Positions 8,487-17,051 of a DNA stretch of 64,000 bases are shown one piece after another. Position numbers and translations under genes: made by a program. The notes beneath the pieces were generated by a model. It was not told the DNA's origin and made no database searches. It saw only the letters and a program-made list of their open reading frames with translations. Within the stretch, counting starts at the first letter, position 1. Each line of letters starts with the position of its first letter. This DNA comes from Yoonia litorea (lineage in GTDB: Bacteria > Pseudomonadota > Alphaproteobacteria > Rhodobacterales > Rhodobacteraceae), in the NCBI RefSeq assembly GCF_900114675.1, contig NZ_FOZM01000001.1, forward strand, positions 496,001 through 560,000, given 5' to 3'.

Positions 8487-9435
8487 CGACCACCTTACCT
8501 GTCGATTTCCGCGTTCGAAGCAAGTCTAGCGCTTCGGCAGCATCCGTGAGCAGCAGTGTGTGACTGACGTGCGGTTTGAGTTTCCCTAAAGCGTGCCATT
8601 CCATGAGTTCTGCCAGGCTGTCGCTCAGCGCCTCTGCGTTGAATTTCAGATACCCGCCCCAATAGAAGCCGATGACGGTGATATTCTTGACCAGAAGAAT
8701 GTTCGCCGGAATCTGCGGCACGTCACCGCTGGCAAAGCCAATGACGATCACGCGCGCTTCTCTGTTGCAGGCGCCCAGTGCCGCTTTGAACGCGTCACCC
8801 CCCACCGGATCGTAGACAACATCTGCGCCCCCGAGCGCCTTCACCGCGGCCTTGATATCGTCGGTGTCGCTGTCAATCAGATGATCAGCACCGGCTGCTT
8901 TGGCGACCTCGAGTTTGTCGGCGCCGCGCGCCACAGCGATCACCCGCGCGCCCAACGCCTTGCCCACCTCGATAGCTGTCAGGCCGACACCGCCGGCTGC
9001 ACCGAGCACAAGCAGCGTCTCGCCTTCTTGCAACCTGGCGCGTCTGGTCAGCACAAGATGTGAGGTCCCGTAGGCGACCATGAAAGCCGCGGCAGATGTG
9101 TCGTCCATCGTGTCAGGAACCGGTCGGCATAGGGCTGCGGGAAAACACCCTTTTTCCGCGAGTCCGCCTTGACCGCCAAAGACGGCGACGCGCGTCCCGA
9201 TTGCAGGCTCAGTGACGCCTTCACCCAACGCAGCCACCGTGCCGCAAACCTCCATGCCGAGCGTGAATGGCGGCTCAGGGGTGTCTTGGTAACGGCCGGT
9301 CGACATAAGCAAATCGGCGAAATTCAGGCCGCACGCGCTGATATCGAGCAGGACCTCGCCGGGTTTCGGCTCTGGATCGGGCAGCTCGACAACTTCAGGT
9401 GGAGCATCAAACGAAGTAACCTGAAAAGCGCGCAT
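8476..9435 (-). CDS. NADPH:quinone oxidoreductase family protein (zinc-free MDR)
   Basis: 319 residues. N-terminal GroES-like domain with the quinone-reductase motif G-L-N-F-A-D-L-L, then a Rossmann domain with G-A-A-G-G-V-G at about residue 150. The structural and catalytic zinc ligands of alcohol dehydrogenases are absent, so this is the QOR/enoyl-reductase-like branch. Predicted to use NADPH on quinones or other alpha,beta-unsaturated carbonyls; the substrate cannot be read from sequence. Start 9435 is chosen because GAGGAAA sits correctly before M-R-A-F-Q-V. Confidence 0.87.
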   Translation of the reverse strand: MRAFQVTSFDAPPEVVELPDPEPKPGEVLLDISACGLNFADLLMSTGRYQDTPEPPFTLGMEVCGTVAALGEGVTEPAIGTRVAVFGGQGGLAEKGCFPAALCRPVPDTMDDTSAAAFMVAYGTSHLVLTRRARLQEGETLLVLGAAGGVGLTAIEVGKALGARVIAVARGADKLEVAKAAGADHLIDSDTDDIKAAVKALGGADVVYDPVGGDAFKAALGACNREARVIVIGFASGDVPQIPANILLVKNITVIGFYWGGYLKFNAEALSDSLAELMEWHALGKLKPHVSHTLLLTDAAEALDLLRTRKSTGKVVVTP

Positions 9436-9700
9436 TCTGTTTTTCCTCATCATTGTTAGGGCTTCATTACGCTTATCGACTTAGACACGGTGGAAGTAAA
9501 ATGGAGATTTTTCGGCGAAAACCTGCTAGGTTTAAGCAATAGCCTGTCTTTAAGGGTAGGAACCCACATGCAACCGTTGCGTGTTTGTTGGGGTCGGTTC
9601 ATGCAAGACGGGCGAACAGTATGATGTTCAGGGGCAGTGTGTTGGTCTCTGGTGCCGGACGTACCGGTGAAGTCATGATCGTGAAGAGTAAGGAAGTGAA
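9436..9700. other. Intergenic region between qor and the XRE gene
   Basis: 265 bases without a convincing gene, tRNA or hairpin. The stretch is less GC-rich than its surroundings and presumably holds the promoters of the two divergent genes, but no clear -35/-10 pair stood out. Confidence 0.5.
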
Positions 9701-10072
9701 ATGAAACACCCAGTAGACGTCCATGTCGGTAAGCGTATTCGCCATCGGCGCTGGATGAACGGAACGACCCAGCAACAACTTGCTGAGGCGGTTGGAATCA
9801 AATTCCAGCAAATTCAGAAATACGAAACCGGCATGAACCGGGTCAGCGCATCGCGCCTTTGGGATATCGCGAATGTCCTGAATGTTGATGTGGCCTTCTT
9901 TTTCGAAGGATTGAGCGAGGATCAGAAATCGGCTGGCAAGCCGAATGACCTGCCCGGTGATATTCTGACAGACAAGGAAGCGCTTGAGCTGTTGCGGTCC
10001 TATTACGCAATTCCGGAAAATCAGCGGCGCCGCCTGTTCGACCTGGCAAGGGTCCTGAGCGAGGCTGCCTGA
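9701..10072 (+). CDS. XRE/Cro-CI family transcriptional regulator
   Basis: 123 residues. Helix-turn-helix at about residues 10-65 (V-G-K-R-I-R-H-R-R-W, Q-Q-Q-L-A-E-A-V-G-I-K-F-Q-Q-I-Q-K-Y-E-T-G), followed by a helical tail that ends R-R-L-F-D-L-A-R-V-L. This two-part arrangement is a common, well-conserved alphaproteobacterial regulator; members are linked to stress, polar growth or surface genes, but no target can be inferred here. AAGGA precedes the ATG. The following gap contains an inverted repeat before hisN. Confidence 0.88.
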   Translation: MKHPVDVHVGKRIRHRRWMNGTTQQQLAEAVGIKFQQIQKYETGMNRVSASRLWDIANVLNVDVAFFFEGLSEDQKSAGKPNDLPGDILTDKEALELLRSYYAIPENQRRRLFDLARVLSEAA

Positions 10073-10096
10073 CGCCCGTCTGGCGACTGTGCTTGA

Positions 10097-10147
10097 CCTT
10101 CCCGTGAGAGAAACGCTACCGGCTTTGGTGAGTGCGACACGGGAAGG
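10097..10147 (+). promoter_or_regulatory. Inverted repeat that could sequester the hisN ribosome binding site
   Basis: A perfect 10-bp inverted repeat, CCTTCCCGTG (10097-10106) and CACGGGAAGG (10138-10147), has a 31-base loop. The second arm contains the purine-rich GGGAAGG that serves as the Shine-Dalgarno of hisN (ATG at 10157). In RNA the arms would hide it. There is no T-tract, so it is not a terminator. Confidence 0.4.
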
Positions 10148-10156
10148 GACACCAAT

Positions 10157-10966
10157 ATGACGCTGGAAAAGTCACTCCAGGATGAGCTTTTAGGCGTTGC
10201 CAATGCGTTGGCAGATGCTGCGCGCGAGGTGACCCTTCGACATTTCCGGCAGCCCAGCTTGCGTGCTGAAGACAAAAGTGGCGACCATTTCGATCCCGTG
10301 ACAATCGCTGATCGTGACGCCGAGGCCGCGATGCGCGAGATTTTGTCCGCTCAAAGACCACAGGACGGCATACTGGGCGAGGAACACGGTGTCACTGAAG
10401 GCACGACAGGGCTCACATGGGTGCTGGACCCGATTGACGGGACACGCGGATTCATCAGCGGCACACCGACGTGGGGCGTCCTGATTGCCGTCGGCGATGC
10501 ATCCGGGCCAGTGCTTGGCATCATTGATCAACCCTATATTGGCGAACGGTTTACCGGAGGGTTTGGCAAGGCGCGTGTCCGCGGCCCGCAGGGTGAGACT
10601 GCGCTTCAGACCCGTCCGCCTCGCGCCTTGAACGAAGCGACCGTGTTCACCACGTTTCCAGAGGTAGGCGAACCGGCTGAGCGCCGCGCATTCGAGAGCG
10701 TCGCGGGAAGGGCGCGGCTGACACGCTACGGGATGGATTGCTACGCCTATGCCCTTTTGGCCGCAGGGCAGATTGATCTGGTCATCGAGGCGGGGCTGAA
10801 TGCTTACGATATTCAAGCCCCCATAGCCGTTATTGAGGCGGCGGGCGGCATGGTGACAGACTGGGAAGGCGGACCGGCCCACGCCGGTGGCCGTGCGCTT
10901 GCCGCTGCCAACCCCGAAATTCACACAGAGGCGATGTCACAACTGAAGGCAAGTCTTCGTGCCTGA
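10157..10966 (+). CDS. hisN: Histidinol-phosphatase, inositol monophosphatase fold
   Basis: 269 residues of the IMPase fold. Metal ligands are visible: E75-E76-H, and the D-P-I-D-G-T-R-G-F signature at D91-D94. The R-G-F-I-S-G-T-P-T-W-G stretch after it is typical of the HisN subgroup that dephosphorylates histidinol phosphate in histidine synthesis. General inositol-phosphatase activity cannot be excluded. Its last 8 bases overlap the GTG start of the downstream amidohydrolase. No other his genes are in the window. Confidence 0.78.
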   Translation: MTLEKSLQDELLGVANALADAAREVTLRHFRQPSLRAEDKSGDHFDPVTIADRDAEAAMREILSAQRPQDGILGEEHGVTEGTTGLTWVLDPIDGTRGFISGTPTWGVLIAVGDASGPVLGIIDQPYIGERFTGGFGKARVRGPQGETALQTRPPRALNEATVFTTFPEVGEPAERRAFESVAGRARLTRYGMDCYAYALLAAGQIDLVIEAGLNAYDIQAPIAVIEAAGGMVTDWEGGPAHAGGRALAAANPEIHTEAMSQLKASLRA

Positions 10967-12299
10967 TTTATTGATCAAGGACGCACAGATCATCCTGACG
11001 ATGGATGATCAAAGGCGGGAACTTCAAAATCAGGACGTGCTGATCAGCAAGGGCGTGATTGTCGACGTCGGGCCGGGACTTGAAACGGTCGGGGCCACGA
11101 TCTTCGATGCCAGGGGCAAGCTTCTTACGCCGGGCCTCGTGAATACACACCATCACCTCTATCAAACACTGACCAGAGCTGTGCCAGGCGCGCAGGATGC
11201 GCTACTTTTCGGATGGCTGAAGACGCTTTATCCGATTTGGGCAAGGTTCGGTCCAGAGGAGATGTATATCTCGGCACAAATCGGTCTGGCGGAACTAGCG
11301 CTTTCGGGCTGTACGCTGACTTCTGATCATCTCTATCTCTACCCGAACGGTGCGCGTCTTGATGATACCATCGCCGCCGCAAATGATGTGGGTTTGCGCT
11401 TTCATGCGACAAGAGGCGCGATGAGCATCGGCGAAAGCGCCGGTGGATTGCCGCCGGACACGCTTGTCGAAAACGAAGCCGCCATTCTGGAGGACTGCAT
11501 CAGGGTCATCGATGCGTTTCACGATCCCGCACCGGGCGCCATGGTGCGTGTCGGCGTTGCGCCTTGCAGCCCGTTTTCGGTGAGCCGTGACCTGATGCGT
11601 GACGCGGCAATTCTCGCCCGCGACAAGGGGGTGATGATGCATACGCATCTGGCGGAGAATGACGAAGATGTCGCCTACTCGCTTGCCACCTTTGGATCTA
11701 GGCCGGGGCAATATGCCGAAGATCTCGGGTGGACGGGCGATGACGTTTGGCATGCGCATTGCGTCAAACTCGATGGCCGCGAGATTGATCTGTTTGCACG
11801 CACAAAGACAGGCGTGGCGCATTGCCCCTGTTCGAACTGCAGATTGGGGTCAGGCATTGCACCTGTCAGGGCGATGAGAGACGCAGGCGTCCCAGTCAGC
11901 CTCGGAGTGGACGGTTCAGCAAGCAACGACATCGGCAATATCGCACTTGAAGCGCGACAGGCCATGCTGTTGCAGCGGGTGCAAAGCGGCGCTGACGCGA
12001 TGTCGACGCGCGAGGCGCTTGAGATTGCCACCCGTGGAGGTGCGGCCGTTTTGGGCCGAACAGACTGTGGTCAGATTGCACCTGGCAAACGGGCTGATAT
12101 CGCCGTTTGGGATCTGGACACGGTAGAGATGGCTGGTTCGTGGGACCCGGCAGCGTTTCTTCTTGCCGGCGGGTCGCGCGTGAATGCTCTTTTCGTTGAG
12201 GGCCGCCAGATCGTCTCTGAAGGGGAGGTCGTCTCGTTCGACTTGCCAAGTGCAATCACGCGACAGAACACTCTCGCGCAAATACTTGCTGACGGATAA
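10959..12299 (+). CDS. 8-oxoguanine deaminase-type amidohydrolase (AtzB/TrzN-like)
   Basis: 446 residues, amidohydrolase superfamily subtype with one metal. Ligands: H64-H66 in N-T-H-H-H, H in M-M-H-T-H-L-A-E, H in W-H-A-H-C, and D in G-V-D-G-S-A-S-N-D. The W-x-K-T-L-Y-P...F segment and the A-H-C-P-C-S-N motif resemble characterised 8-oxoguanine/isocytosine deaminases, and the guanine deaminase gene 0.5 kb away supports a purine role. Start is GTG 10959 (V-P-D-L-L), overlapping hisN. Cytoplasmic. Confidence 0.78.
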   Translation: MPDLLIKDAQIILTMDDQRRELQNQDVLISKGVIVDVGPGLETVGATIFDARGKLLTPGLVNTHHHLYQTLTRAVPGAQDALLFGWLKTLYPIWARFGPEEMYISAQIGLAELALSGCTLTSDHLYLYPNGARLDDTIAAANDVGLRFHATRGAMSIGESAGGLPPDTLVENEAAILEDCIRVIDAFHDPAPGAMVRVGVAPCSPFSVSRDLMRDAAILARDKGVMMHTHLAENDEDVAYSLATFGSRPGQYAEDLGWTGDDVWHAHCVKLDGREIDLFARTKTGVAHCPCSNCRLGSGIAPVRAMRDAGVPVSLGVDGSASNDIGNIALEARQAMLLQRVQSGADAMSTREALEIATRGGAAVLGRTDCGQIAPGKRADIAVWDLDTVEMAGSWDPAAFLLAGGSRVNALFVEGRQIVSEGEVVSFDLPSAITRQNTLAQILADG

Positions 12300-12379
12300 A
12301 CGGACGCTTTTCGTGCAGACAAACTGCGGCCACAAAGGTGGTGTGTCTTCGACGAAAAGCAGCCCAGCAGGAACCCGCA

Positions 12380-12865
12380 GTGAAGGTCATCTCAATTCTC
12401 GCCCTTTTCTTGGCATTGACGGCCTGTGTTGCTGCGGTGCCAATCTCGCCTTCGCGGGAAATTGGCCACGTTTCGCAAGCACCAGTCCGCGCCACTGATG
12501 ACTTCACACGTGCGCTGAACGCTTTCAGAGCGGAAGCCGGACTTGGTTCTGTCCGACAAAGTGCGGTTTTGACAAGGTCGGCACAGGCTCACGCTGATGA
12601 TATGCGCGCGCGCGGCTATTTTTCCCATCGTTCGCCAAACGGTCCGAATGGTGCAACGATGATGGCACGAATGGCCGCGTCAGGCTGTGACCTGCGGTTT
12701 GCGGCCGAAAACATCGCAATGGGTCAGAGATCCGAGGCTGAGGTTCTTGCAGATTGGGCTGCATCGCCGGGCCATCGCCGGAATATGCTTTCAGCAAGAA
12801 TGACAGATTATGGCCTCGGGCGTGCAGGTGACATTTGGGTGCTCAATCTCGCGTCAGGCTGCTGA
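12380..12865 (+). CDS. CAP/SCP-domain secreted lipoprotein
   Basis: 161 residues. Signal peptide with lipobox L-A-L-T-A-C near residue 16, then a bacterial CAP domain: A-H-A-D-D-M, G-Y-F-S-H-R-S-P-N-G, A-E-N-I-A-M-G and S-P-G-H-R-R-N-M-L, giving the His/Glu cavity residues. The function of bacterial CAP proteins is largely unknown; envelope or extracellular. GTG 12380 is chosen because AGGAA precedes it. It overlaps guaD tail-to-tail by 12 bases. Confidence 0.83.
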   Translation: MKVISILALFLALTACVAAVPISPSREIGHVSQAPVRATDDFTRALNAFRAEAGLGSVRQSAVLTRSAQAHADDMRARGYFSHRSPNGPNGATMMARMAASGCDLRFAAENIAMGQRSEAEVLADWAASPGHRRNMLSARMTDYGLGRAGDIWVLNLASGC

Positions 12866-14149
12866 CGCCCTTTCGCCAGCAATCCACACATCTTTGATTG
12901 CGCGGTCATCACCCATCATGATGGTCGGAAAGAGCGCATCCCAGATGTCATCGGCGCGCGCAGTGCGCTGCGCGATTGCATCTGTCGAGGCCAGATCCAA
13001 AACCGTGATATCCGCCATCGCGCCAGTGCCAAGGTGCCCGATCTGGCCGGACATATGCAGTGCCTCCGCCGAACCCTCCGTCGCGAGCCACATCAGTTGT
13101 GACGGATGTAATGCCGTGCCGCGCAACTGCCCGATCTCATAGGCTGTCGCCATTGTCCGTAACATCGAAAAAGAACTGCCGCCGCCAGTATCCGTGGCGA
13201 GACCAATACGCAGCCCCCGCTTTGCAAGACCGTTCGCGTCAAAAAGCCCTGACCCGATAAAGAGGTTCGACGTCGGGCAATGGACGACAGCGGCCCCAAC
13301 CTCTGACAGACGGTCCACCTCGCGCGGCTCCAGATGGATCGCATGGCCGTAAAGGCCGTTTGGCCCCAGCAGACCGAACGCCTCATAGGTATCAAGATAG
13401 TCCCGTGCATCCGGAAAGAGGTCTTGCACCCAGGCGATTTCAGGATGCTGTTCGGAAAGATGTGTCTGCATCAGGCAGTCAGGGTGCTCTGACCAAAGCG
13501 CGCCCAGAGCCGCAAGTTGATCTGGCGTCGATGTTGGCGAGAACCTTGGTGTGATCGCGTAGTGTGCGCGCCCCTTGCCGTGCCATTCTGACAAAAGCCT
13601 TTTGCTATCGTCATAAGCGGATTGGGCCGAGTCACGCAGATTTTCGGGCGCATTGCGGTCCATGCAGGTTTTTCCGGCGACAACGGCCATCTTGCGTTCT
13701 GCTGCGGCGCTGAAGAAGGCCGAGACGCTTTCGGGATGGATTGTGCAAAAACTGGTGAGCGTCGTCGTGCCATGTGCAATCGCAAGATCGCATGTTCTGC
13801 GCGCAATCGTATCGGCGTAGGCTCGGTCGCCGAACCGCGCCTCCTCAGGGAAGGTGTAGGTATTCAACCAATCGATCAGTTGTTTGCCCCAACTCGCGAT
13901 CATGCCAGTCTGCGGATAATGCATATGCGCATCCACAAACCCGGCTGTAATGAGGGCATCTCCATAATCCACCACCATCGCATCGGGATGGGCTGATTGC
14001 AGCTTTGCGGCACCGTCGACTGCTACGACACGTGACCCTTCAATCAAGACACCTCCGGCGCTGTCAAAGCGCACGCAGTCCTCCCAAGGTTGGCGGAGCG
14101 GATTGGCAGAAAAAGAGAGCGTCTGGCCCAAAAGCAGTCGTTTTGTCAT
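12854..14149 (-). CDS. guaD: Guanine deaminase
   Basis: 431 residues. Zinc-site motifs: D-A-H-M-H-Y-P-Q, H-T-H-L-S-E-Q, H-A-I-H-L and A-T-D-T-G-G-G-S-S-F-S-M-L, the last being characteristic of guanine deaminase. It converts guanine to xanthine for purine catabolism. Start 14149 (M-T-K-R-L-L-L-G) gives the usual length; a 46-codon upstream extension would run into the mgtE start region. Divergent from mgtE with about 100 bases between them. No xdh genes are seen nearby. Confidence 0.92.
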   Translation of the reverse strand: MTKRLLLGQTLSFSANPLRQPWEDCVRFDSAGGVLIEGSRVVAVDGAAKLQSAHPDAMVVDYGDALITAGFVDAHMHYPQTGMIASWGKQLIDWLNTYTFPEEARFGDRAYADTIARRTCDLAIAHGTTTLTSFCTIHPESVSAFFSAAAERKMAVVAGKTCMDRNAPENLRDSAQSAYDDSKRLLSEWHGKGRAHYAITPRFSPTSTPDQLAALGALWSEHPDCLMQTHLSEQHPEIAWVQDLFPDARDYLDTYEAFGLLGPNGLYGHAIHLEPREVDRLSEVGAAVVHCPTSNLFIGSGLFDANGLAKRGLRIGLATDTGGGSSFSMLRTMATAYEIGQLRGTALHPSQLMWLATEGSAEALHMSGQIGHLGTGAMADITVLDLASTDAIAQRTARADDIWDALFPTIMMGDDRAIKDVWIAGERASAA

Positions 14150-14250
14150 GCGCGCAACATATGTCTGCCTCAGGCGCGCGTAAATCGCCGAAATCGCCGT
14201 TGTGCGACTGCGCGTTTGGATTAAGGTGCGGGCAAGCAGGGACAGAGAGC

Positions 14251-15624
14251 ATGGCCGAAGAAGAATTGATCCCCGAAGATGAGGCATTCGGTATCACCGA
14301 ACGCTTGCGTGCCGATGTGCTTGAGGCTGTCGAGGCAGAGGACGGGCCGGGCGTCGCGGGCCTGCTGGATCCATTGCACGCGGCAGACGTTGCACACCTG
14401 CTAGAACAAATCGACGCGAGACAGCGGCGCGAGCTTCTGACCGTCTGGCCGGGCGGACTTGAAGGCGAAGTGCTGTCTGAACTCGACGAGTCTTTGCGCG
14501 AAGAGGTGATCGAGCAACTCGCGCCTGCTGAGTTGGCAGATGCGGTGCGTGAGCTCGAAAGCGACGATGTCGTCGATCTCGTCGAATACCTTGATGAAGA
14601 ACAGCAAGAGGCAGTGCTGGACGCGCTGGATGCCGGTGACCGCGTCTTGGTCGAACAGGCGCTCACATACCCCGAAGAGTCAGCCGGCCGCCATATGCAG
14701 TCAGAGCTGGTGCGTGCGCCTGAGGATTGGACGGTCGGTGATGCGATCGACTACTTGCGCTCTGACGTGATCCTCCCAGATCAGTTTTACCATATCATTC
14801 TTGTGGACCCGCGACTGAAGGCAACCGGTTACGTGACACTTGGCCGGATTCTCAGTCATCCACGCGCGACGCCGCTCAAAAGACTGACCGAAGACAGCTT
14901 CCGCACGTTCCATGTTGAGCAAGATGTCGAAGAGGTGGCGCAGGCCATTAACCACTATCACATGATCACGGCACCAGTGGTTGATGACGACGACCGGATC
15001 GTCGGTGTGATCACTATCGATGACGCCATGATGTTTCTCGAAGAGGAAGCCGAGGAAGATATCCTGCGATTGGCCGGTGTCGGTGAGGGGAGCCTTTCTG
15101 ACCGCGTGATTGATACGACCAAACAGCGGTTTCCGTGGCTTGCGGTCAATCTGGTCACTGCCATTCTGGCTTCACTCGTCATTGCGCTGTTTGAAGAAAC
15201 CATTGCCGGGCTTGTCGCGCTCGCCGTTTTGATGCCGATCGTCGCGTCCATGGGCGGGAATGCCGGGACGCAGTCACTGACAGTGGCTGTGCGTGCGTTG
15301 GCAACGCGCGACTTGACCACGGCAAACGTCTGGCGCGTGATCCGGCGCGAAGTTCTCGTGGGGTTGATCAACGGTGCGATCTTCGCCGTGGTGATGGGCG
15401 TGGTCGGCGTCGTGTGGTTCGGATCACCTATGCTCGGCGTCGTTATTGCTGTGGCAATGGTGATCAACCTCGTTGTCGCCGGGCTCGCAGGCACGGTCAT
15501 CCCTGTCATTCTTGAGCGGCTTGGCGTCGACCCGGCCTTGGCTTCGGGCGCGTTTGTGACGACCGTGACGGACGTTGTCGGCTTTTTCGCTTTCCTCGGT
15601 CTTGCCGCAGTGTGGCTCTTGTGA
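14251..15624 (+). CDS. mgtE: Magnesium transporter MgtE
   Basis: 457 residues. Acidic superhelical MgtE N domain (residues about 30-130, repeated L-x-x-E-V-x-x-E-L), two CBS domains (about 135-255), a plug helix, then five membrane helices with the pore-lining P-I-V-A-S-M-G-G-N-A-G-T-Q motif. The cytosolic domains sense Mg2+ and gate the pore. Start 14251 has GGGACAGAG upstream. The stop overlaps the next start as GTGA. No Mg2+ riboswitch-like leader was recognised in the short upstream gap. Confidence 0.95.
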   Translation: MAEEELIPEDEAFGITERLRADVLEAVEAEDGPGVAGLLDPLHAADVAHLLEQIDARQRRELLTVWPGGLEGEVLSELDESLREEVIEQLAPAELADAVRELESDDVVDLVEYLDEEQQEAVLDALDAGDRVLVEQALTYPEESAGRHMQSELVRAPEDWTVGDAIDYLRSDVILPDQFYHIILVDPRLKATGYVTLGRILSHPRATPLKRLTEDSFRTFHVEQDVEEVAQAINHYHMITAPVVDDDDRIVGVITIDDAMMFLEEEAEEDILRLAGVGEGSLSDRVIDTTKQRFPWLAVNLVTAILASLVIALFEETIAGLVALAVLMPIVASMGGNAGTQSLTVAVRALATRDLTTANVWRVIRREVLVGLINGAIFAVVMGVVGVVWFGSPMLGVVIAVAMVINLVVAGLAGTVIPVILERLGVDPALASGAFVTTVTDVVGFFAFLGLAAVWLL

Positions 15625-16163
15625 TCGACAAGTCATCCGCACGCACGGCGGCTTTTGTGCGGCGAAAGGCGGCCCATCGTCCCGGGGCTGCCTGTGCTGG
15701 TTACCTCAGCGAGGTGCTAGCTGGCTATCGCGGCGTGCCTTTGGCTGGCTATATGCCCATGCGAACCGAAATTGATCCCTTGCCAGCCATGCAAGAGGCT
15801 GCTGTACATGGACCAGTCGGCGTGCCCGTGATTATCGGCGCGGCGCAGCCGCTCAAATTTCGGATATGGGAACCGGATAGCGCGCTGGTCGAAGGAGAGT
15901 TCGGCGCGAAAATACCACAAACCGGTGACTGGATGACGCCGCAGATCCTTATCGTACCACTCGTGGCGTTTACGCGTGATGGCGGGCGGCTTGGTTACGG
16001 CGGCGGGTTCTATGACCGCACGCTTGAAGGGTTGCGGTCAAAGCAAGCGACGATGGCGATCGGTTTCGCCTATGCAGCGCAGGAAGACGCTGATCTCCCC
16101 CTTGAGGCCACTGACCAGCCGCTTGATTTGATCGTGACAGATCAGGGCATCATCACACCCTGA
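15621..16163 (+). CDS. 5-formyltetrahydrofolate cyclo-ligase
   Basis: 180 residues. The diagnostic G-R-L-G-Y-G-G-G-F-Y-D-R-T-L motif binds ATP/phosphate, and an upstream basic S-S-A-R-T-A-A...R-R-K region fits. The enzyme converts 5-formyl-THF to 5,10-methenyl-THF with ATP. Start GTG 15621 overlaps the mgtE stop by four bases, giving a near-standard length. Divergent families such as ygfA share the fold. Confidence 0.9.
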   Translation: MIDKSSARTAAFVRRKAAHRPGAACAGYLSEVLAGYRGVPLAGYMPMRTEIDPLPAMQEAAVHGPVGVPVIIGAAQPLKFRIWEPDSALVEGEFGAKIPQTGDWMTPQILIVPLVAFTRDGGRLGYGGGFYDRTLEGLRSKQATMAIGFAYAAQEDADLPLEATDQPLDLIVTDQGIITP

Positions 16164-16224
16164 TCCCCCGCGTTGTTTGGGATGAATTTCTGAAGTCGGC
16201 CGTAACGCGGCGAAAGCAGCGTGC

Positions 16225-16977
16225 TTAACCCTCGTCGGCGAAGGCTGCCATTACGTCGTCGGATGCTTCAAAGTTGGCCGTGACGCGCTGAACATCGTCG
16301 TCCTCTTCAAGCGTATCGAGGAGCTTCATCAGCTTTGTCAGCCCTTCAAGATCGACCTCGGTCGTCATGTTGGGTTTCCAGATCAGCTTTGTTGACTCGC
16401 TCTCGCCCAGATCTGCTTCCAGCGCGTTTGCGACGTCATTGAGGTCCGTGTCAGCGCAAATGATGACATGGTTGTCTTCATCGGACTGCACATCTTCCGC
16501 ACCGGCTTCAATGGCCGCCATCATTACGGTATCCGCATCACCGACAGAGGCGGGATAGACAACTTCACCCTTGCGATCGAACATGAAGCCGACAGAGCCG
16601 GTCTCACCAAGGTTACCACCATTCTTCGAGAACGTTGATCGCACCGTCGACGCTGTGCGGTTGCGGTTATCGGTCATGGCTTCGACGATGACGGCGACAC
16701 CACCGGGGCCGTAGCCCTCATAACGGATTTCGTCGTAGTTCTCAGCGTCGCCGCCTTGTGACTTCTTGATCGCCCGCTCGATCACGTCCTTCGGAACAGA
16801 GTTTGATTTGGCTTCCTTTACGGCAAGTCGCAGGCGCGGGTTCTTTTCAGGGTCGGGATCGCCCATCTTCGCGGCGACGGTGATTTCCTTGGCAAGCTTG
16901 GAAAAAAGCTTTGAACGCAGTTTATCCTGACGTCCCTTGCGGTGCTGGATGTTTGCCCATTTTGAATGGCCGGCCAT
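16225..16977 (-). CDS. YebC/PmpR family protein (TACO1 homologue)
   Basis: 250 residues beginning [14 protein letters not shown], with [11 protein letters not shown] and G-S-V-x-F-M-F, all standard. The family is annotated as a transcriptional regulator, and some members assist ribosomes at proline stretches; which applies here is not visible. The acidic C-terminus (L-E-E-D-D-D) is typical. GAGG precedes the ATG. Confidence 0.95.
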   Translation of the reverse strand: MAGHSKWANIQHRKGRQDKLRSKLFSKLAKEITVAAKMGDPDPEKNPRLRLAVKEAKSNSVPKDVIERAIKKSQGGDAENYDEIRYEGYGPGGVAVIVEAMTDNRNRTASTVRSTFSKNGGNLGETGSVGFMFDRKGEVVYPASVGDADTVMMAAIEAGAEDVQSDEDNHVIICADTDLNDVANALEADLGESESTKLIWKPNMTTEVDLEGLTKLMKLLDTLEEDDDVQRVTANFEASDDVMAAFADEG

Positions 16978-17051
16978 GAAGAAACCTCATCTGATAATCG
17001 CGGAAAATCTGCGTCTCTATATGGCATCCCGTCGGGGACCCGCAACCCCGC

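Noticed and set aside
14150-14250. Magnesium riboswitch in front of mgtE
   Set aside because: The gap is only about 100 bases and shows no M-box or ykoK-like helices.
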